40,344 nucleotides of DNA from Myxococcales bacterium (GTDB lineage: Bacteria > Myxococcota_A > UBA796 > SXON01). The stretch is taken from the NCBI GenBank assembly GCA_009692605.1, contig SHYV01000008.1:1-40344 (forward strand), given 5' to 3'. The number at the start of each line of letters is the position of its first letter. Within the stretch, counting starts at the first letter, position 1. The translations under genes and the position numbers were made by a program. Below, in pieces: positions 13,885-22,724 of the stretch. The notes under the pieces are model-generated. The model ran no database searches. It was not told the DNA's origin and saw only the letters and a program-made list of their open reading frames with translations.

Positions 13885-16349
13885 CGACCTTCCCGGACGT
13901 CCAAGCGGCGCTTCCGGGTATAGAGGCGGCGCTTGATGAGCGCGGGGTCGTGGTCATCGAAGCCCCGCCCGGCACGGGAAAGACCACGAGGATCCCGATT
14001 TTCTTGTCGGGGCATGAGTCGGGCGGCCGGCGCCATGTGGGTCAGGTCTGGGTGCTTGAGCCCCGCCGGGTGGCGGCGCGGGCGTCCGCCGCTTTCGTGG
14101 CCCGGTCGATCGGGGAGTCGGTCGGGGCGACGATCGGGTACGCGGTGCGCTTCGAGCGTCGTGAGTCGGCCTCGACCCGTGTGATGTACGTCACTGAGGC
14201 CCTGTTCGGGCGCCGGTTTCTCGCGGACCCGTCGTTGTTGGGCCAGTCGGCGCCGGTCCATACGGTCGTCCTCGACGAGTTTCACGAGCGGAGCATCCAC
14301 ACCGATCTGGCGTTGGCGCGCATCCGTGCGCTGCGCGCGCGTCCCGCGGAGCACGGCGGGCGCCCGGATCTGCGCCTCGTGATCATGTCCGCCACCCTCG
14401 ACGCTGCTGGGCTGGCCCGGGCGCTGGATGCTCCGGTCATACGGGTGGAGGCCCGCCGGTTCCCCGTGGAGCTGCGGCCCTTCCTGCGAAAGGACGACCG
14501 GCCGCTCGTCGAGCAGGTGCGGGCCGGGGTGGGGGCTGGGCTGGCGTCGCTTGAGCGACTGTCCCCGGCGCTGAACACCGTCCTCGTTTTTCTGCCCGGT
14601 CTGGGGGAGATCGAGCGCTGCGCGGAGGCGCTCGGGCCGGACCTCGCGCGCCTCGGGGAGCGGGTGGAGATCGTTCCGCTGCACGGCGAGCTGGACAGCG
14701 GTTCGCAGGATCGTGCGCTGGGGGCGAGCGCCTGCCGCCGGGTCATCCTTGCCACCAACGTCGCTGAGACCAGCGTGACCGTCGAGGGTGTAGGCGTGGT
14801 GGTGGACAGCGGGCTCGCGCGCGTGGCCGGGCACGACCCGTGGTCGGGCCTTCCGACGCTGACGGTTCAGCCGATCTCCAGGGCGTCGGCGGACCAGCGA
14901 TCGGGTCGGGCGGGCCGCCTCGGGACAGGGGTCTGCTGGCGGCTGTACTCCGACTACGATCAGCGTCCGGCAGCGCTGGCGCCTGAGCTGCAGCGGAGCG
15001 AGCTCTCGGGGGTCGCGCTGGAGGTCGGCTCCGAGGAGCTCCCTTGGCTGCAGCCCCCGCCGGTCGCTGCCTGGCGGGCCGCCCGGGCGCTGCTCGTTCG
15101 GCTTGGGGCGCTCACCGCAGGGAGTCACGGGGACCGCACCGCGGTGGGTGAGGCGATGCTCGGGCTTCCGCTCGCGCCGCGGCTGGCCCGGGTGCTGATC
15201 GAAGGGGCGGCGCTGGGCGCAGGGGAGGAGTCCGCCACGCTGGTCGCCCTGTTGGGGCGGTCACGGGGCGGGCGCGCCGAGGACCCCGTGGCCCGGGTGC
15301 TGGACGGCGGTCGGTGGGCCGGCGAGGTGGAGCAGGAGCGGCGCCAGTTGGTGGCGCTGTTGCCGCGCTGCGCTCCTACTTGGGCCCCCGGCGCTCGGGC
15401 CCCCGAGCGGGGCCCCGGCCTGGCGGCGACGCTGGTGATGGCGCTCCTGGCCGGTTTTCCTGATCGCGTGGGCGAGCGGCGCGGCGGGCGGGTGGTCTTC
15501 GCGGAGGGCGGCAGCGCCGTCGTTGACCCGGCCACCCCTGGCGGTGACGGCTTCGTCGTGGTGCCAGAGGCCATGTCCGGGGAGGGTGGGGTGAGGGTCC
15601 GGCTGCTCACCCGCGTGCCTCAGGACTGGCTCGCCGACAGAGCCGAGGTGCGAACGACGGTGCGATGGGCGGGAACCCGAGTGGAGGTGAAGGAGCAGCT
15701 CCTGTTCGGGGACCTCGTCCTGGACGAGGGGGTGGCCACGCCGGCCGCAGGCAGCAGCGAGGAGGCGGAGGTGACCACGATGCTGGCGACAGAGGTGGCG
15801 CCTGTGGCGCACCGCGTCTTTCCGGATCACGCCGCGGCCGATGCCCTGGTGGGTCGGATCGCGTGGCTGCGCCGGGTCGGCGTCGACGTCCCGGAGGTAG
15901 ACCTGCCCACCGTGATCCGGCAGGCCTGCACCGGCTCTCGCTCCTTCGCTGACCTCGGGACCGTGTCCCTGATCGCGCTCATCGGTCGCACCGTCGACCT
16001 CTCGCGGGTGGACGCGCTCGCTCCTGCCGCGATCCCGCTCGGAAACCGGAAGCGCACGCCGATCACCTACCCGACCGACCAGGACCCGTTCATCGCCTCC
16101 CGGATGCAGGACTTCTTTGGGATGAGCCGCAGCCCGCTGATCGCGGGCGATCGGCCGCTCGTCCTGCACCTGCTGGCTCCGAACCAGCGCCCCGTGCAGA
16201 TCACCGGTGACCTCGCCGGCTTCTGGAAGAACCACTGGCCCGGCATCCGGAAGGAGCTGCAGCGCCGCTACCCGCGGCAACCTTGGCCGGACAACCCGCT
16301 CGAGGCCGAGCCGCCCGAGTTTCGAGAGCGACGGCCTAGAAATATCTGA
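13881..16349 (+). CDS. hrpB: ATP-dependent helicase HrpB
   Basis: DEAH/RHA-type helicase, 822 aa, normal length for HrpB. The RecA-like domains show Walker A EAPPGTGKTT (27-36), DEFHER (about 131-137, with F instead of A in DEAH), MSATLD (about 170), LATNVAETSVT and motif VI QRSGRAGRLG (about 337). The C-terminal HrpB-specific region ends with PTDQDPFIASRMQDFFGM and the PVQITGDLAGFW...YP block found in the family. Its cellular role is poorly defined: a putative RNA helicase. The upstream open frame from 13767 overlaps the exchanger and has no family sequence, so GTG 13881, overlapping the exchanger stop, is chosen. Confidence 0.92.
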   Translation: MTTFPDVQAALPGIEAALDERGVVVIEAPPGTGKTTRIPIFLSGHESGGRRHVGQVWVLEPRRVAARASAAFVARSIGESVGATIGYAVRFERRESASTRVMYVTEALFGRRFLADPSLLGQSAPVHTVVLDEFHERSIHTDLALARIRALRARPAEHGGRPDLRLVIMSATLDAAGLARALDAPVIRVEARRFPVELRPFLRKDDRPLVEQVRAGVGAGLASLERLSPALNTVLVFLPGLGEIERCAEALGPDLARLGERVEIVPLHGELDSGSQDRALGASACRRVILATNVAETSVTVEGVGVVVDSGLARVAGHDPWSGLPTLTVQPISRASADQRSGRAGRLGTGVCWRLYSDYDQRPAALAPELQRSELSGVALEVGSEELPWLQPPPVAAWRAARALLVRLGALTAGSHGDRTAVGEAMLGLPLAPRLARVLIEGAALGAGEESATLVALLGRSRGGRAEDPVARVLDGGRWAGEVEQERRQLVALLPRCAPTWAPGARAPERGPGLAATLVMALLAGFPDRVGERRGGRVVFAEGGSAVVDPATPGGDGFVVVPEAMSGEGGVRVRLLTRVPQDWLADRAEVRTTVRWAGTRVEVKEQLLFGDLVLDEGVATPAAGSSEEAEVTTMLATEVAPVAHRVFPDHAAADALVGRIAWLRRVGVDVPEVDLPTVIRQACTGSRSFADLGTVSLIALIGRTVDLSRVDALAPAAIPLGNRKRTPITYPTDQDPFIASRMQDFFGMSRSPLIAGDRPLVLHLLAPNQRPVQITGDLAGFWKNHWPGIRKELQRRYPRQPWPDNPLEAEPPEFRERRPRNI

Positions 16350-16350
16350 A

Positions 16351-17418
16351 CTACCTGCCTTGTTTGACTCTTTTTCGCCCTAGACGCTCGTAGACGCGTA
16401 CCGCCTGCCTCTCTTTGTACAGGTCGTGCCGGCCTTCGCCGCTCTCGTTCATGTCGGCGGTCTCGGCGTCCACAAGCTGGAACTCGATCGGGACCATGAC
16501 CGCTTCACCCAGCAGCGCGCGGTTCTTGGGCGGGGCCACGCCCGGCACGTCGTAGACGCACACCGGCAGCTCGGCGATGAAGTTGATCACCCGATAGACC
16601 GACCCGGAATGCGGGTTGCCCGATCGTGCCTCAGGGAGCGTGAACCCGGGCACGAGCCGCCCGAAATCGTGGAGCTCCTCCGCGGACAACAGGTTGTTGT
16701 GGCTCTCCCCAGGGGTGATCGCCGCGAACGGGACGAGATGTCGGCACAACCACGCGATCGCCGGGATCAGGTCTTCGCGGCGCTCGGTCACCACGCGGAA
16801 GCGGAGCTTGTCGAAGATGGTGGCTGCGGTGGCTTCGCGCTTCGCCAGCAGTTTGGTGATGACGCTCGGCCGGCTCTTGCGGTTGCCGTAGAAGGCGCGC
16901 AGGGGAAACCCACCGAGCCTCATCTGGTCCGCCCGAGCGAGCACGACGTCGTAGGCGAGCTGGGTCAGGTCGACATCCTTGACGGCGACCTGGGCCCTAA
17001 GCTCCTGCATCTCGAGGTGGTTGATGACGTGCATCAGCTTCAGGACAGCGCAGTACTGGATGCGGTCTCGGGAGAAGCGTTCGCGCTCGGACGCGGCGAG
17101 GAACGCGTCCCGCACGTCTTCGGGCCGACGAACATTGGGGCGGATCGTGAGGCGGACGTGCTCCTCTAGGTAGTTCACCGCTTGATTGTAGAGGTAGCGC
17201 AGCCTCTCTCTCGCCCACCCGTGGCGGCTGACGTCGCACTTCCAGAGCGCCAGAAAGCTGTTCACCTCGTCGTGAGAGGTGAAGCGTAGGGCGGTCCAAT
17301 CCACGACCGAGCCGCCGGTGACCGCCAACAGCGCGGCTTCGATGTCCAGCGGGCTCAAGACCGGGGTCACCGGCGGCAGCGGGGGCAGCTCGTCGAGCTC
17401 CAGAAGGTCAGGTCGCAT
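16351..17418 (-). CDS. Divergent RelA/SpoT-fold protein (putative nucleotidyltransferase)
   Basis: 355 aa, no signal peptide. The C-terminal two-thirds carries, in order, features of the (p)ppGpp synthetase domain. NRKSRPSVITKL (179-190) resembles the RxKxxxSxxxK ATP-binding motif. IFDKLRFRVV (201-210) resembles the DxxxxR motif with the Mg2+ Asp. VYRVINF (274-280) sits where GYxSxH stands, Tyr kept and His lost. PIEFQL (310-315) matches the ExQ motif with the second Mg2+ Glu. H331, Y334 and K335 match the closing H-xx-YK. The N-terminal 110 residues are unassigned. I think it belongs to an uncharacterised family known in myxobacteria (TIGR04552, from memory, unverified). It could make or bind a nucleotide, or be a non-catalytic relic. 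Its stop lies 1 nt from that of hrpB. Confidence 0.6.
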   Translation of the reverse strand: MRPDLLELDELPPLPPVTPVLSPLDIEAALLAVTGGSVVDWTALRFTSHDEVNSFLALWKCDVSRHGWARERLRYLYNQAVNYLEEHVRLTIRPNVRRPEDVRDAFLAASERERFSRDRIQYCAVLKLMHVINHLEMQELRAQVAVKDVDLTQLAYDVVLARADQMRLGGFPLRAFYGNRKSRPSVITKLLAKREATAATIFDKLRFRVVTERREDLIPAIAWLCRHLVPFAAITPGESHNNLLSAEELHDFGRLVPGFTLPEARSGNPHSGSVYRVINFIAELPVCVYDVPGVAPPKNRALLGEAVMVPIEFQLVDAETADMNESGEGRHDLYKERQAVRVYERLGRKRVKQGR

Positions 17419-17472
17419 GCGTCCCTCGTAGCCGCCCCCTGCCGTTGGGGCACGTCGTCCCCCACGCAGGAC

Positions 17473-20400
17473 CTACCCTTCGAGGCTCGCGTACACCCAG
17501 CGTACAAATCGCCACGGGTCCAGCGCCTCCTCGGGAGCAAAGCGCACGTCCAATTGGCGGGTGACCGGGTCCCAGGTCCAGCGTCGCGGGTTGTCCTTGG
17601 CCAACTGCGCCGCGCGGGCCTGCGGTGCTGGGCTGGCCTGCGGAGTCGCAGGGGCCACCTCTGCTGGCTCTGCGAACCTCACCACTGCGCGCACCTTCAA
17701 CAGCGCCAGCCGCTCGATCCCGAGCGCGCGGCACTCGATGCGGAGGTGGGTCAGGTTGCGAAGGGCTTCGGCCTCGGCGGGGGCCTTCCCATGCCGGTCC
17801 ACGAGGGAGGCGAACACCCGGTCGGCCTCTTTCGCCGTGCGCGCCAACGCCATTTGCTGGTAGGCGTCGAGGCGGTCGGGCAATTCAGCGATCCATGCGT
17901 CGGGCAGGGTCGCCGAAATGCCGATCTCGACGTCGGGGTCGATGCGATGGGGCGTGGACTGGCCTCGAGCTCGGGCGACGGCCTCTTCCAGCAGCTCCAG
18001 ATAGGCGTCGAACCCGATGGCGGCGATCTGCCCGTGCTGCTTGTGCCCGAGGATCTCTCCCGCACCGCGCTGGTCCAGATCCTCGCTGGCGAGGGCGAAG
18101 TTGGAGCCCAGCTCGTTGTGCTTCTGGAAGGCGTGCAGGCGCTCGTAGATCGGACCCTTCCCCGGTAAGGCGGCGTCCTGCGCACCGCTCACCAAGACGG
18201 TGCAGTGGGCTCGGACGTTTCCTCGCCCGACGCGGCCGCGTAGCTGGTAGAGCTGAGCGAGCCCGAACATCTCCCCGCGGTTGATGATCATCGTATTGAC
18301 CATGGGAAGGTCGATCCCCGACTCGATGATGGCGGTGGAGATCAGGACGTTGTCATCGCCCCGGATGAAGCGTCGCAGCGCACGCTCCAGCACGGCGGGG
18401 CTCATCTGGCCGTGAGCGACGCCGATGCGCGCCTCGGGGACCAGCGCCCGCAGCCATCTGGCGATGCCCTCGATGCTCTGCACGCGGTTGTGCACGAAGA
18501 ACACCTGTCCGCCACGCCGCAGCTCGTGGTGGATGTCCTCCTTCACTCGCTCGGGGCTGTACTGGACGACCTCGGTGCGGATGCGCTGACGCCCGGCGGG
18601 AGGGGTGGAGATCACCGAGAGCTCACGCAGGCCGGTGAGCGCCATCTGGAGCGTGCGGGGGATGGGCGTCGCCGTCAGGGTGAGCGCGTGCACGCCGGTC
18701 TGAGAGTGGCGCGAGCGTCGGAGCTCCTCCTTCTGTCGGATTCCGAAGCGGTGCTCCTCATCGACGATGAAGAGCCCAAGCCGGCGGAAGCGCACGTCTG
18801 CGGAGAGCACGCGGGACGTCCCGATGAGGACATCCACCCGGCCCTCGGCCAGATCGGCGAGGATGCGACGCTCGTCGGCGGACGACGTCAACCGCGACAG
18901 GGTCTCCACGCGCAGCGCACCCTGCGTCGCGGCGTGGAACCGGGCATGAAAGGTCTCGCCGTGCTGCATCGCGAGGACGGAGGTGGGGCAGAGCAGCGCG
19001 ACCTGCCACCCATCTTGCGCCACGCGGAACGCCGCGCGCATCGCGACTTCGGTCTTGCCGAAGCCGACGTCGCCGATCACCACGCGATCCATCGGTCTGC
19101 CGGAAGCGAGGTCTTCCAACACGTCGTGGATCGCGGCCTCCTGGTCTGGGGTCTCGAGGTACGGGAAGCCTTCTTCGAAGGACAGGTAAAGGTCATCCCT
19201 CCCCGAGAACGCCGGCGCGGTCGCCAGCGCCCGCCGGGCCTGGATCAGCAGTAGTTCGCTCGCCAGTTGGGCGATCGCGTCCCGGACCTTCGCCCGTCTC
19301 GCGTCCCAGGTCGCCCCGCCGAGCCGGTCCAGCTTGGGCGCTTCGCCGCCCGCGCCCTGGTATGGCGTGATGAGGTCGAGGCGGTGGATCGGCACGTGCA
19401 GCCGCGCCCCGTCGCGGTACTCGATGGTGACGAAATCGCCGTGCTCCACGCCGGCGGGGGTCCGGGCGATCCCGGCGTACCGACCGATGCCGTGCCGCAC
19501 ATGGACCAGGAGTTGGCCCGGCTGGACGTTCGCGAAGCTCTTTCGCTGCGCCTCGCGGAAGGTGCGGCCCTGCGGTCTTTCCCCGGTTCCCCCTCGGGCC
19601 CCCCGACCCCCCAAGTCCCCCCTCGGTGTCTCGCCGCCGACCCGTGATCCGAACATGTCGTCTGCGGTGACCCACACTTCGGTGTCGGCGACGAACCCTT
19701 CGCTTAGTGCGCCGGGGATGAGGCCGATGGTGCCCGCCGCCGCCGGCATGTGCACCACGGGCACATCGAGTCCGCCGTTGTGCAGCATCGCGACGACCCG
19801 CTCAACACGCGCGTCTTGGGCGACCAGCGTGACCGCTCGGCCCTCCGCGACCCAGGCGCGAAGCTGCCGGACGACCGGAGCCAGCTCACCCAACGCGCGC
19901 ACGCCAGGCGGTGAGATCGTGTTGGCGCGGGGCGCGTCCGCGTCGCGGCCGCCTTCGGTCAGCGCCCGCTCGGTCAGCGCGATGGCCCCGCTGAGATCGA
20001 CACCCTCGGCGATGCCGTAGCGGTCCTCGGGGACCGTCAGCGGCCGCTCACGCGCCGGCATGGCGGACCAGCGCGCCTGCACTTGGGCGGCGGCCAGGGT
20101 GAGCTCTGCGTGCACTCGGACTGGCTCCCAGACGTAGGCGGGACCGCGCAGGTCCAGCGGCGCTAACGGGGCCTCAAGCGGCTGCAGGGCCGCGAGGTAG
20201 TCCTCGGCGCCCTGAAACCACAGGCCGTCCCGGAGCTGATCGACGACTCGCTTCCAGATGCGGAGCAGGTGGTGGGAGTCGTATCCGCTGGCTGTGCCGC
20301 TGGTCGGCTCTGCGCGGGCGTGGCGTAGCCCCAAAGTGTACGCGGCCGCTCGCTCCGCCGACTCGCGGTCGAGGACCGCCTCGCGCATCGGCAGCAGCTC

Positions 20401-21033
20401 AAGGCGGGCGAGCGGGGTTCGCGACGGGCCCGGTCGACCTGGACCGGGGGCGGTCGCCGCAGCCTGGCGGTCGGGGTCGAACGCGCGCATCGCTTCGATC
20501 TCCTGATCGAAGCGGGCTATACGCACCGGCCAGGTCGAGCCTGCCCCCCACACGTCGACCACCTCGCCGCGCACCGCGACGGTGCCGGGGACGTCCACCT
20601 GCTGGACCACGAGGTAACCGCGGGCGGTGAGCCACCCGAGCAGCGCCTTCTGGTCGAGCCGGGCGCCCGGCCGTAGCTCAAGCGTACACAGGGCGGGGAC
20701 CTTCAGAAGCAGGGCCTTTGCTGGCGCGACCACCAACGCCCCGCGCGCCGCGCGTGCGGTGATGCGCATACGCGAGAGGTCCGGGTCGGGCGACACGCCG
20801 TCCCACGGTCGGCCATCGTCGGCCGGGTAGAGCAGCGTGGGGGTGGGGCTGCGCTCCAGGCTCGCGTAGAATCGCAGGTCCGCCAGCCAACGATCAGCTT
20901 CGTCCCGGGTCGGCACCACGAGCCATCCGGTCGCATGGCTGCGCGCCAGCAGCGCGGCCGCAGCGGACGGACGCAGCCCGCCGAGCGCCCGCGTGGGCGG
21001 GCCCTGCGCGGCGGCCGGGCCGGTTCTGGTCAA
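17473..21033 (-). CDS. mfd: Transcription-repair coupling factor Mfd
   Basis: Mfd removes RNA polymerase stalled at DNA lesions and recruits UvrA. About 1186 aa (E. coli 1148). The N-terminal UvrB-like module is followed at about 500-560 by the CarD/RID-type polymerase-interacting domain (PGQLLVHVRHGIGRYAGI, then IEYRDGARLHVPIHRLDLI). The helicase motor has GDVGFGKT (about 652), IVDEEHRFG (about 756), TATPIPRTL, STAIIESGIDLP (about 904) and QLRGRVGR (about 929). The C-terminal TRCF domain closes the protein. The open frame extends to 21213 inside the membrane-protein gene. TTG 21033, 6 nt after that gene's stop, is my preferred start because family sequence begins there, but the choice is uncertain. 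Co-transcription with the upstream membrane gene is likely. Confidence 0.93.
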   Translation of the reverse strand: MTRTGPAAAQGPPTRALGGLRPSAAAALLARSHATGWLVVPTRDEADRWLADLRFYASLERSPTPTLLYPADDGRPWDGVSPDPDLSRMRITARAARGALVVAPAKALLLKVPALCTLELRPGARLDQKALLGWLTARGYLVVQQVDVPGTVAVRGEVVDVWGAGSTWPVRIARFDQEIEAMRAFDPDRQAAATAPGPGRPGPSRTPLARLELLPMREAVLDRESAERAAAYTLGLRHARAEPTSGTASGYDSHHLLRIWKRVVDQLRDGLWFQGAEDYLAALQPLEAPLAPLDLRGPAYVWEPVRVHAELTLAAAQVQARWSAMPARERPLTVPEDRYGIAEGVDLSGAIALTERALTEGGRDADAPRANTISPPGVRALGELAPVVRQLRAWVAEGRAVTLVAQDARVERVVAMLHNGGLDVPVVHMPAAAGTIGLIPGALSEGFVADTEVWVTADDMFGSRVGGETPRGDLGGRGARGGTGERPQGRTFREAQRKSFANVQPGQLLVHVRHGIGRYAGIARTPAGVEHGDFVTIEYRDGARLHVPIHRLDLITPYQGAGGEAPKLDRLGGATWDARRAKVRDAIAQLASELLLIQARRALATAPAFSGRDDLYLSFEEGFPYLETPDQEAAIHDVLEDLASGRPMDRVVIGDVGFGKTEVAMRAAFRVAQDGWQVALLCPTSVLAMQHGETFHARFHAATQGALRVETLSRLTSSADERRILADLAEGRVDVLIGTSRVLSADVRFRRLGLFIVDEEHRFGIRQKEELRRSRHSQTGVHALTLTATPIPRTLQMALTGLRELSVISTPPAGRQRIRTEVVQYSPERVKEDIHHELRRGGQVFFVHNRVQSIEGIARWLRALVPEARIGVAHGQMSPAVLERALRRFIRGDDNVLISTAIIESGIDLPMVNTMIINRGEMFGLAQLYQLRGRVGRGNVRAHCTVLVSGAQDAALPGKGPIYERLHAFQKHNELGSNFALASEDLDQRGAGEILGHKQHGQIAAIGFDAYLELLEEAVARARGQSTPHRIDPDVEIGISATLPDAWIAELPDRLDAYQQMALARTAKEADRVFASLVDRHGKAPAEAEALRNLTHLRIECRALGIERLALLKVRAVVRFAEPAEVAPATPQASPAPQARAAQLAKDNPRRWTWDPVTRQLDVRFAPEEALDPWRFVRWVYASLEG

Positions 21034-21038
21034 CGCGG

Positions 21039-21782
21039 CTAGCCTACGCCCGGCTCGGGCTGGGTCGCCTTTTGGTAGAGCGACAGGTAGTACTGGACCA
21101 TGACGAGGTCGAAGAACGCCAGCACTGCGTAGTCGACGACGCCACCGGCAAACATCACGTACCAGCCAGAGTCCTGAGCGTAGAACGTTCCGAAGAGCTG
21201 CCAGGGGACCCACCAGATCATCCCGAGCAGAAAGGTGCGGAAGATTTGACCTCGTCGGCCGAGCGTCAGTCGGCTCGACAGGGAGAGTACGCCGCGCTCG
21301 CCGGGCTTCAGCGTCGCGATCGCGTCTACAAACGAGTACTGCAGCCCGAAGACGATCGTGGGGAGGATGATGATCTGCCCCAGCATGACCGCTGCAAAGG
21401 CGAGAAAGTGCGCCTTTAGGACGTCGGGAAAGCGGTCGATGCCGTAGTTAATCGCGCCCGCCAAGCTCGCTGGCTTCTTGTTGTACTCCTGCACCCAAAG
21501 GTAGATGGTCGCCGGCGCCGCCCACGCGCCGACCACGCCGCCCCAGAGGGTCATCGCGAACATCGCGACGAGCTGCGCGGCCACCAGCATCATCTGGCCT
21601 TGGCGGATGGGGTCGGACTCGGCGTAGTGGCGCTCGATGTACCCGAACACCGCCCCGGTCACTCCGTCCGCGATCAGCGCGCCGATGCCCCCTGTGATCA
21701 GCGAGATGAAGAGGATGATGTGGAGATTCGCGAAGAACACCCGCAGGGCGTTCCGCACGGCGTCGAACATGGAGATGCGCAT
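21039..21782 (-). CDS. Polytopic membrane protein of unknown function
   Basis: 247 aa with about six transmembrane segments (for example LHIILFISLITGGIGALIAD, LVAAQLVAMFAMTLWGGVVG and AFAAVMLGQIIILPTIVFGL) and Arg-rich loops between them. The pattern recalls DUF4013/glycerophosphoryl-diester-phosphodiesterase-membrane-domain-like proteins often found in myxobacteria, but I cannot assign one. ATG 21782 is used; ATG 21770 is possible. Its stop lies 5 nt before the proposed mfd start, so it forms an operon with mfd, although no functional link is evident. Confidence 0.75.
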   Translation of the reverse strand: MRISMFDAVRNALRVFFANLHIILFISLITGGIGALIADGVTGAVFGYIERHYAESDPIRQGQMMLVAAQLVAMFAMTLWGGVVGAWAAPATIYLWVQEYNKKPASLAGAINYGIDRFPDVLKAHFLAFAAVMLGQIIILPTIVFGLQYSFVDAIATLKPGERGVLSLSSRLTLGRRGQIFRTFLLGMIWWVPWQLFGTFYAQDSGWYVMFAGGVVDYAVLAFFDLVMVQYYLSLYQKATQPEPGVG

Positions 21783-21838
21783 GGGCCTGCTGCGGGGAGT
21801 TGGGGGGCTATCAAGAAACCGGCCGGGCCGGAACGCGT

Positions 21839-21844
21839 TAGGCT
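21839..21844 (+). promoter_or_regulatory. Candidate leaderless -10 (TAGGCT) before the 88-aa ORF
   Basis: TAGGCT ends 6 nt before ATG 21851, in a context (GTTAGGCT) matching that before ATG 26352. No Shine-Dalgarno is present. Confidence 0.3.
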
Positions 21845-21850
21845 TCGACG

Positions 21851-22117
21851 ATGCTGCCTGTCGCCCATCAGTTCGCTCGTCTGGTCACCGCCGAACTCAG
21901 CGCCATCGGGAGGGCGGACCAGTTCGTCGCGATTCTGGGCGCTGGGGTGGCCGCGGTCGAGGGGTTGGAGGACGCCCGCCTGCTGGCTCCTCTGGTAAAG
22001 CGCTGGAACGTGCACGCGGGCGCGCACCCTCCGCTGGCGCGGGTCGCGTTCTACAATCGCGGCATGGACTCGGAGGTATCGTTGGGGCATCGGGGAGCGG
22101 GGAAGGTCTACCCGTAG
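21851..22117 (+). CDS. Small hypothetical protein
   Basis: 88 aa with G/C-biased third codon positions, which favours a real gene. It appears helical in the first two-thirds (ARLVTAELSAIGRADQF, VAAVEGLEDARLLAPLVKRW) and has no signal peptide or membrane segment. The start ATG follows a TAGGCT hexamer and lacks a Shine-Dalgarno. It is divergent from the membrane-protein/mfd unit. No family recognised. Confidence 0.45.
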   Translation: MLPVAHQFARLVTAELSAIGRADQFVAILGAGVAAVEGLEDARLLAPLVKRWNVHAGAHPPLARVAFYNRGMDSEVSLGHRGAGKVYP

Positions 22118-22229
22118 GGCTCCTTACTCAAGGCGAGAGCGGAATCAGCGGCGAACCGCAGCGGGTGATCCGCTGCCACAGCTACACTCCGGCATGTTGG
22201 CGCCCTCAAGCCCATCGCAGCCCTGCCCG

Positions 22230-22682
22230 CCGCAGCCCCGCCCGCCCTCGGTGAAGTGGAGGCCAGGCTCGCGCTGCTGCCCGCGGTGAAGCGCGCTCTC
22301 CGCGGAGGAGCGGCGGCGAGCGGCGGAGATCGCCGACTCGCGCTCGCCGACCGCGCCGCCTCCGTTCGAAGCGCCTGAGGTCGACGGCGACGTGATCGCG
22401 CTGGCACCGGTCCTGCTTGACAAGTCCGGGTACGTCGACGGCGTTGTCGTCGCGGGGCCGGCTCAAGACGTGTGGCCCGGCGCAGACCGGCGGGCGCGGG
22501 GCATCCACGCGCTGGCGGCCGGCAAGGCGCTCTCCGACGAGGCCGCCCACCGCATCTTGCGGGCAACCCTCGTCTTCCTCGAACTACAGGTCGAGCGCAC
22601 GTGCAACTTCCGACAGATGGCTCGCTTGTTCTCGTTGGCGATGGGGGACGGCGATCCCGATTCTTCTCGATTTTCTCGATGA
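22230..22682 (+). pseudogene. Frameshifted ORF of unknown function
   Basis: Two frames join into one plausible product. From about 22230 one frame reads PALGEVEARLALLPAVKRA. Near 22290-22300 the neighbouring frame takes over as LSAEERRAAEIADS and continues through a proline-rich hinge and an acidic/hydrophobic segment (VIALAPVLLDKSGYVDG) to a helical end (LSDEAAHRILRATLVFLELQVERTC) and the stop at 22682. GTG 22392 could start a shorter intact 96-aa protein. Between 22118 and 22230 I see nothing coding. The region may hold a decayed gene or a sequence error; no family recognised. Confidence 0.4.
22664..22680 (+). repeat. Two tandem TTCTCGAT octamers in an AT-richer patch
   Basis: TTCTCGAT at 22664-22671 and again at 22673-22680, one base apart, followed by TTGACG at 22689-22694 and TGTAAAGTGTGATAG. 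This is the lowest-GC stretch near the start of the sigma-like gene at 22725 and may be its control region (operator and promoter), but no canonical -35/-10 pair with normal spacing is present. Confidence 0.35.
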
Positions 22683-22724
22683 TAGCCCTTGACGTGTAAA
22701 GTGTGATAGCCTCCGCCCACTCTC

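Noticed and set aside
13737-15128. 463-aa antisense ORF over hrpB
   Set aside because: Shadow frame of the helicase gene, which has all helicase motifs.
22392-22682. Intact 96-aa gene starting at GTG 22392
   Set aside because: Possible, but coding-like sequence extends upstream of the GTG in the same frame and joins a neighbouring frame, so I prefer a frameshifted longer ORF.
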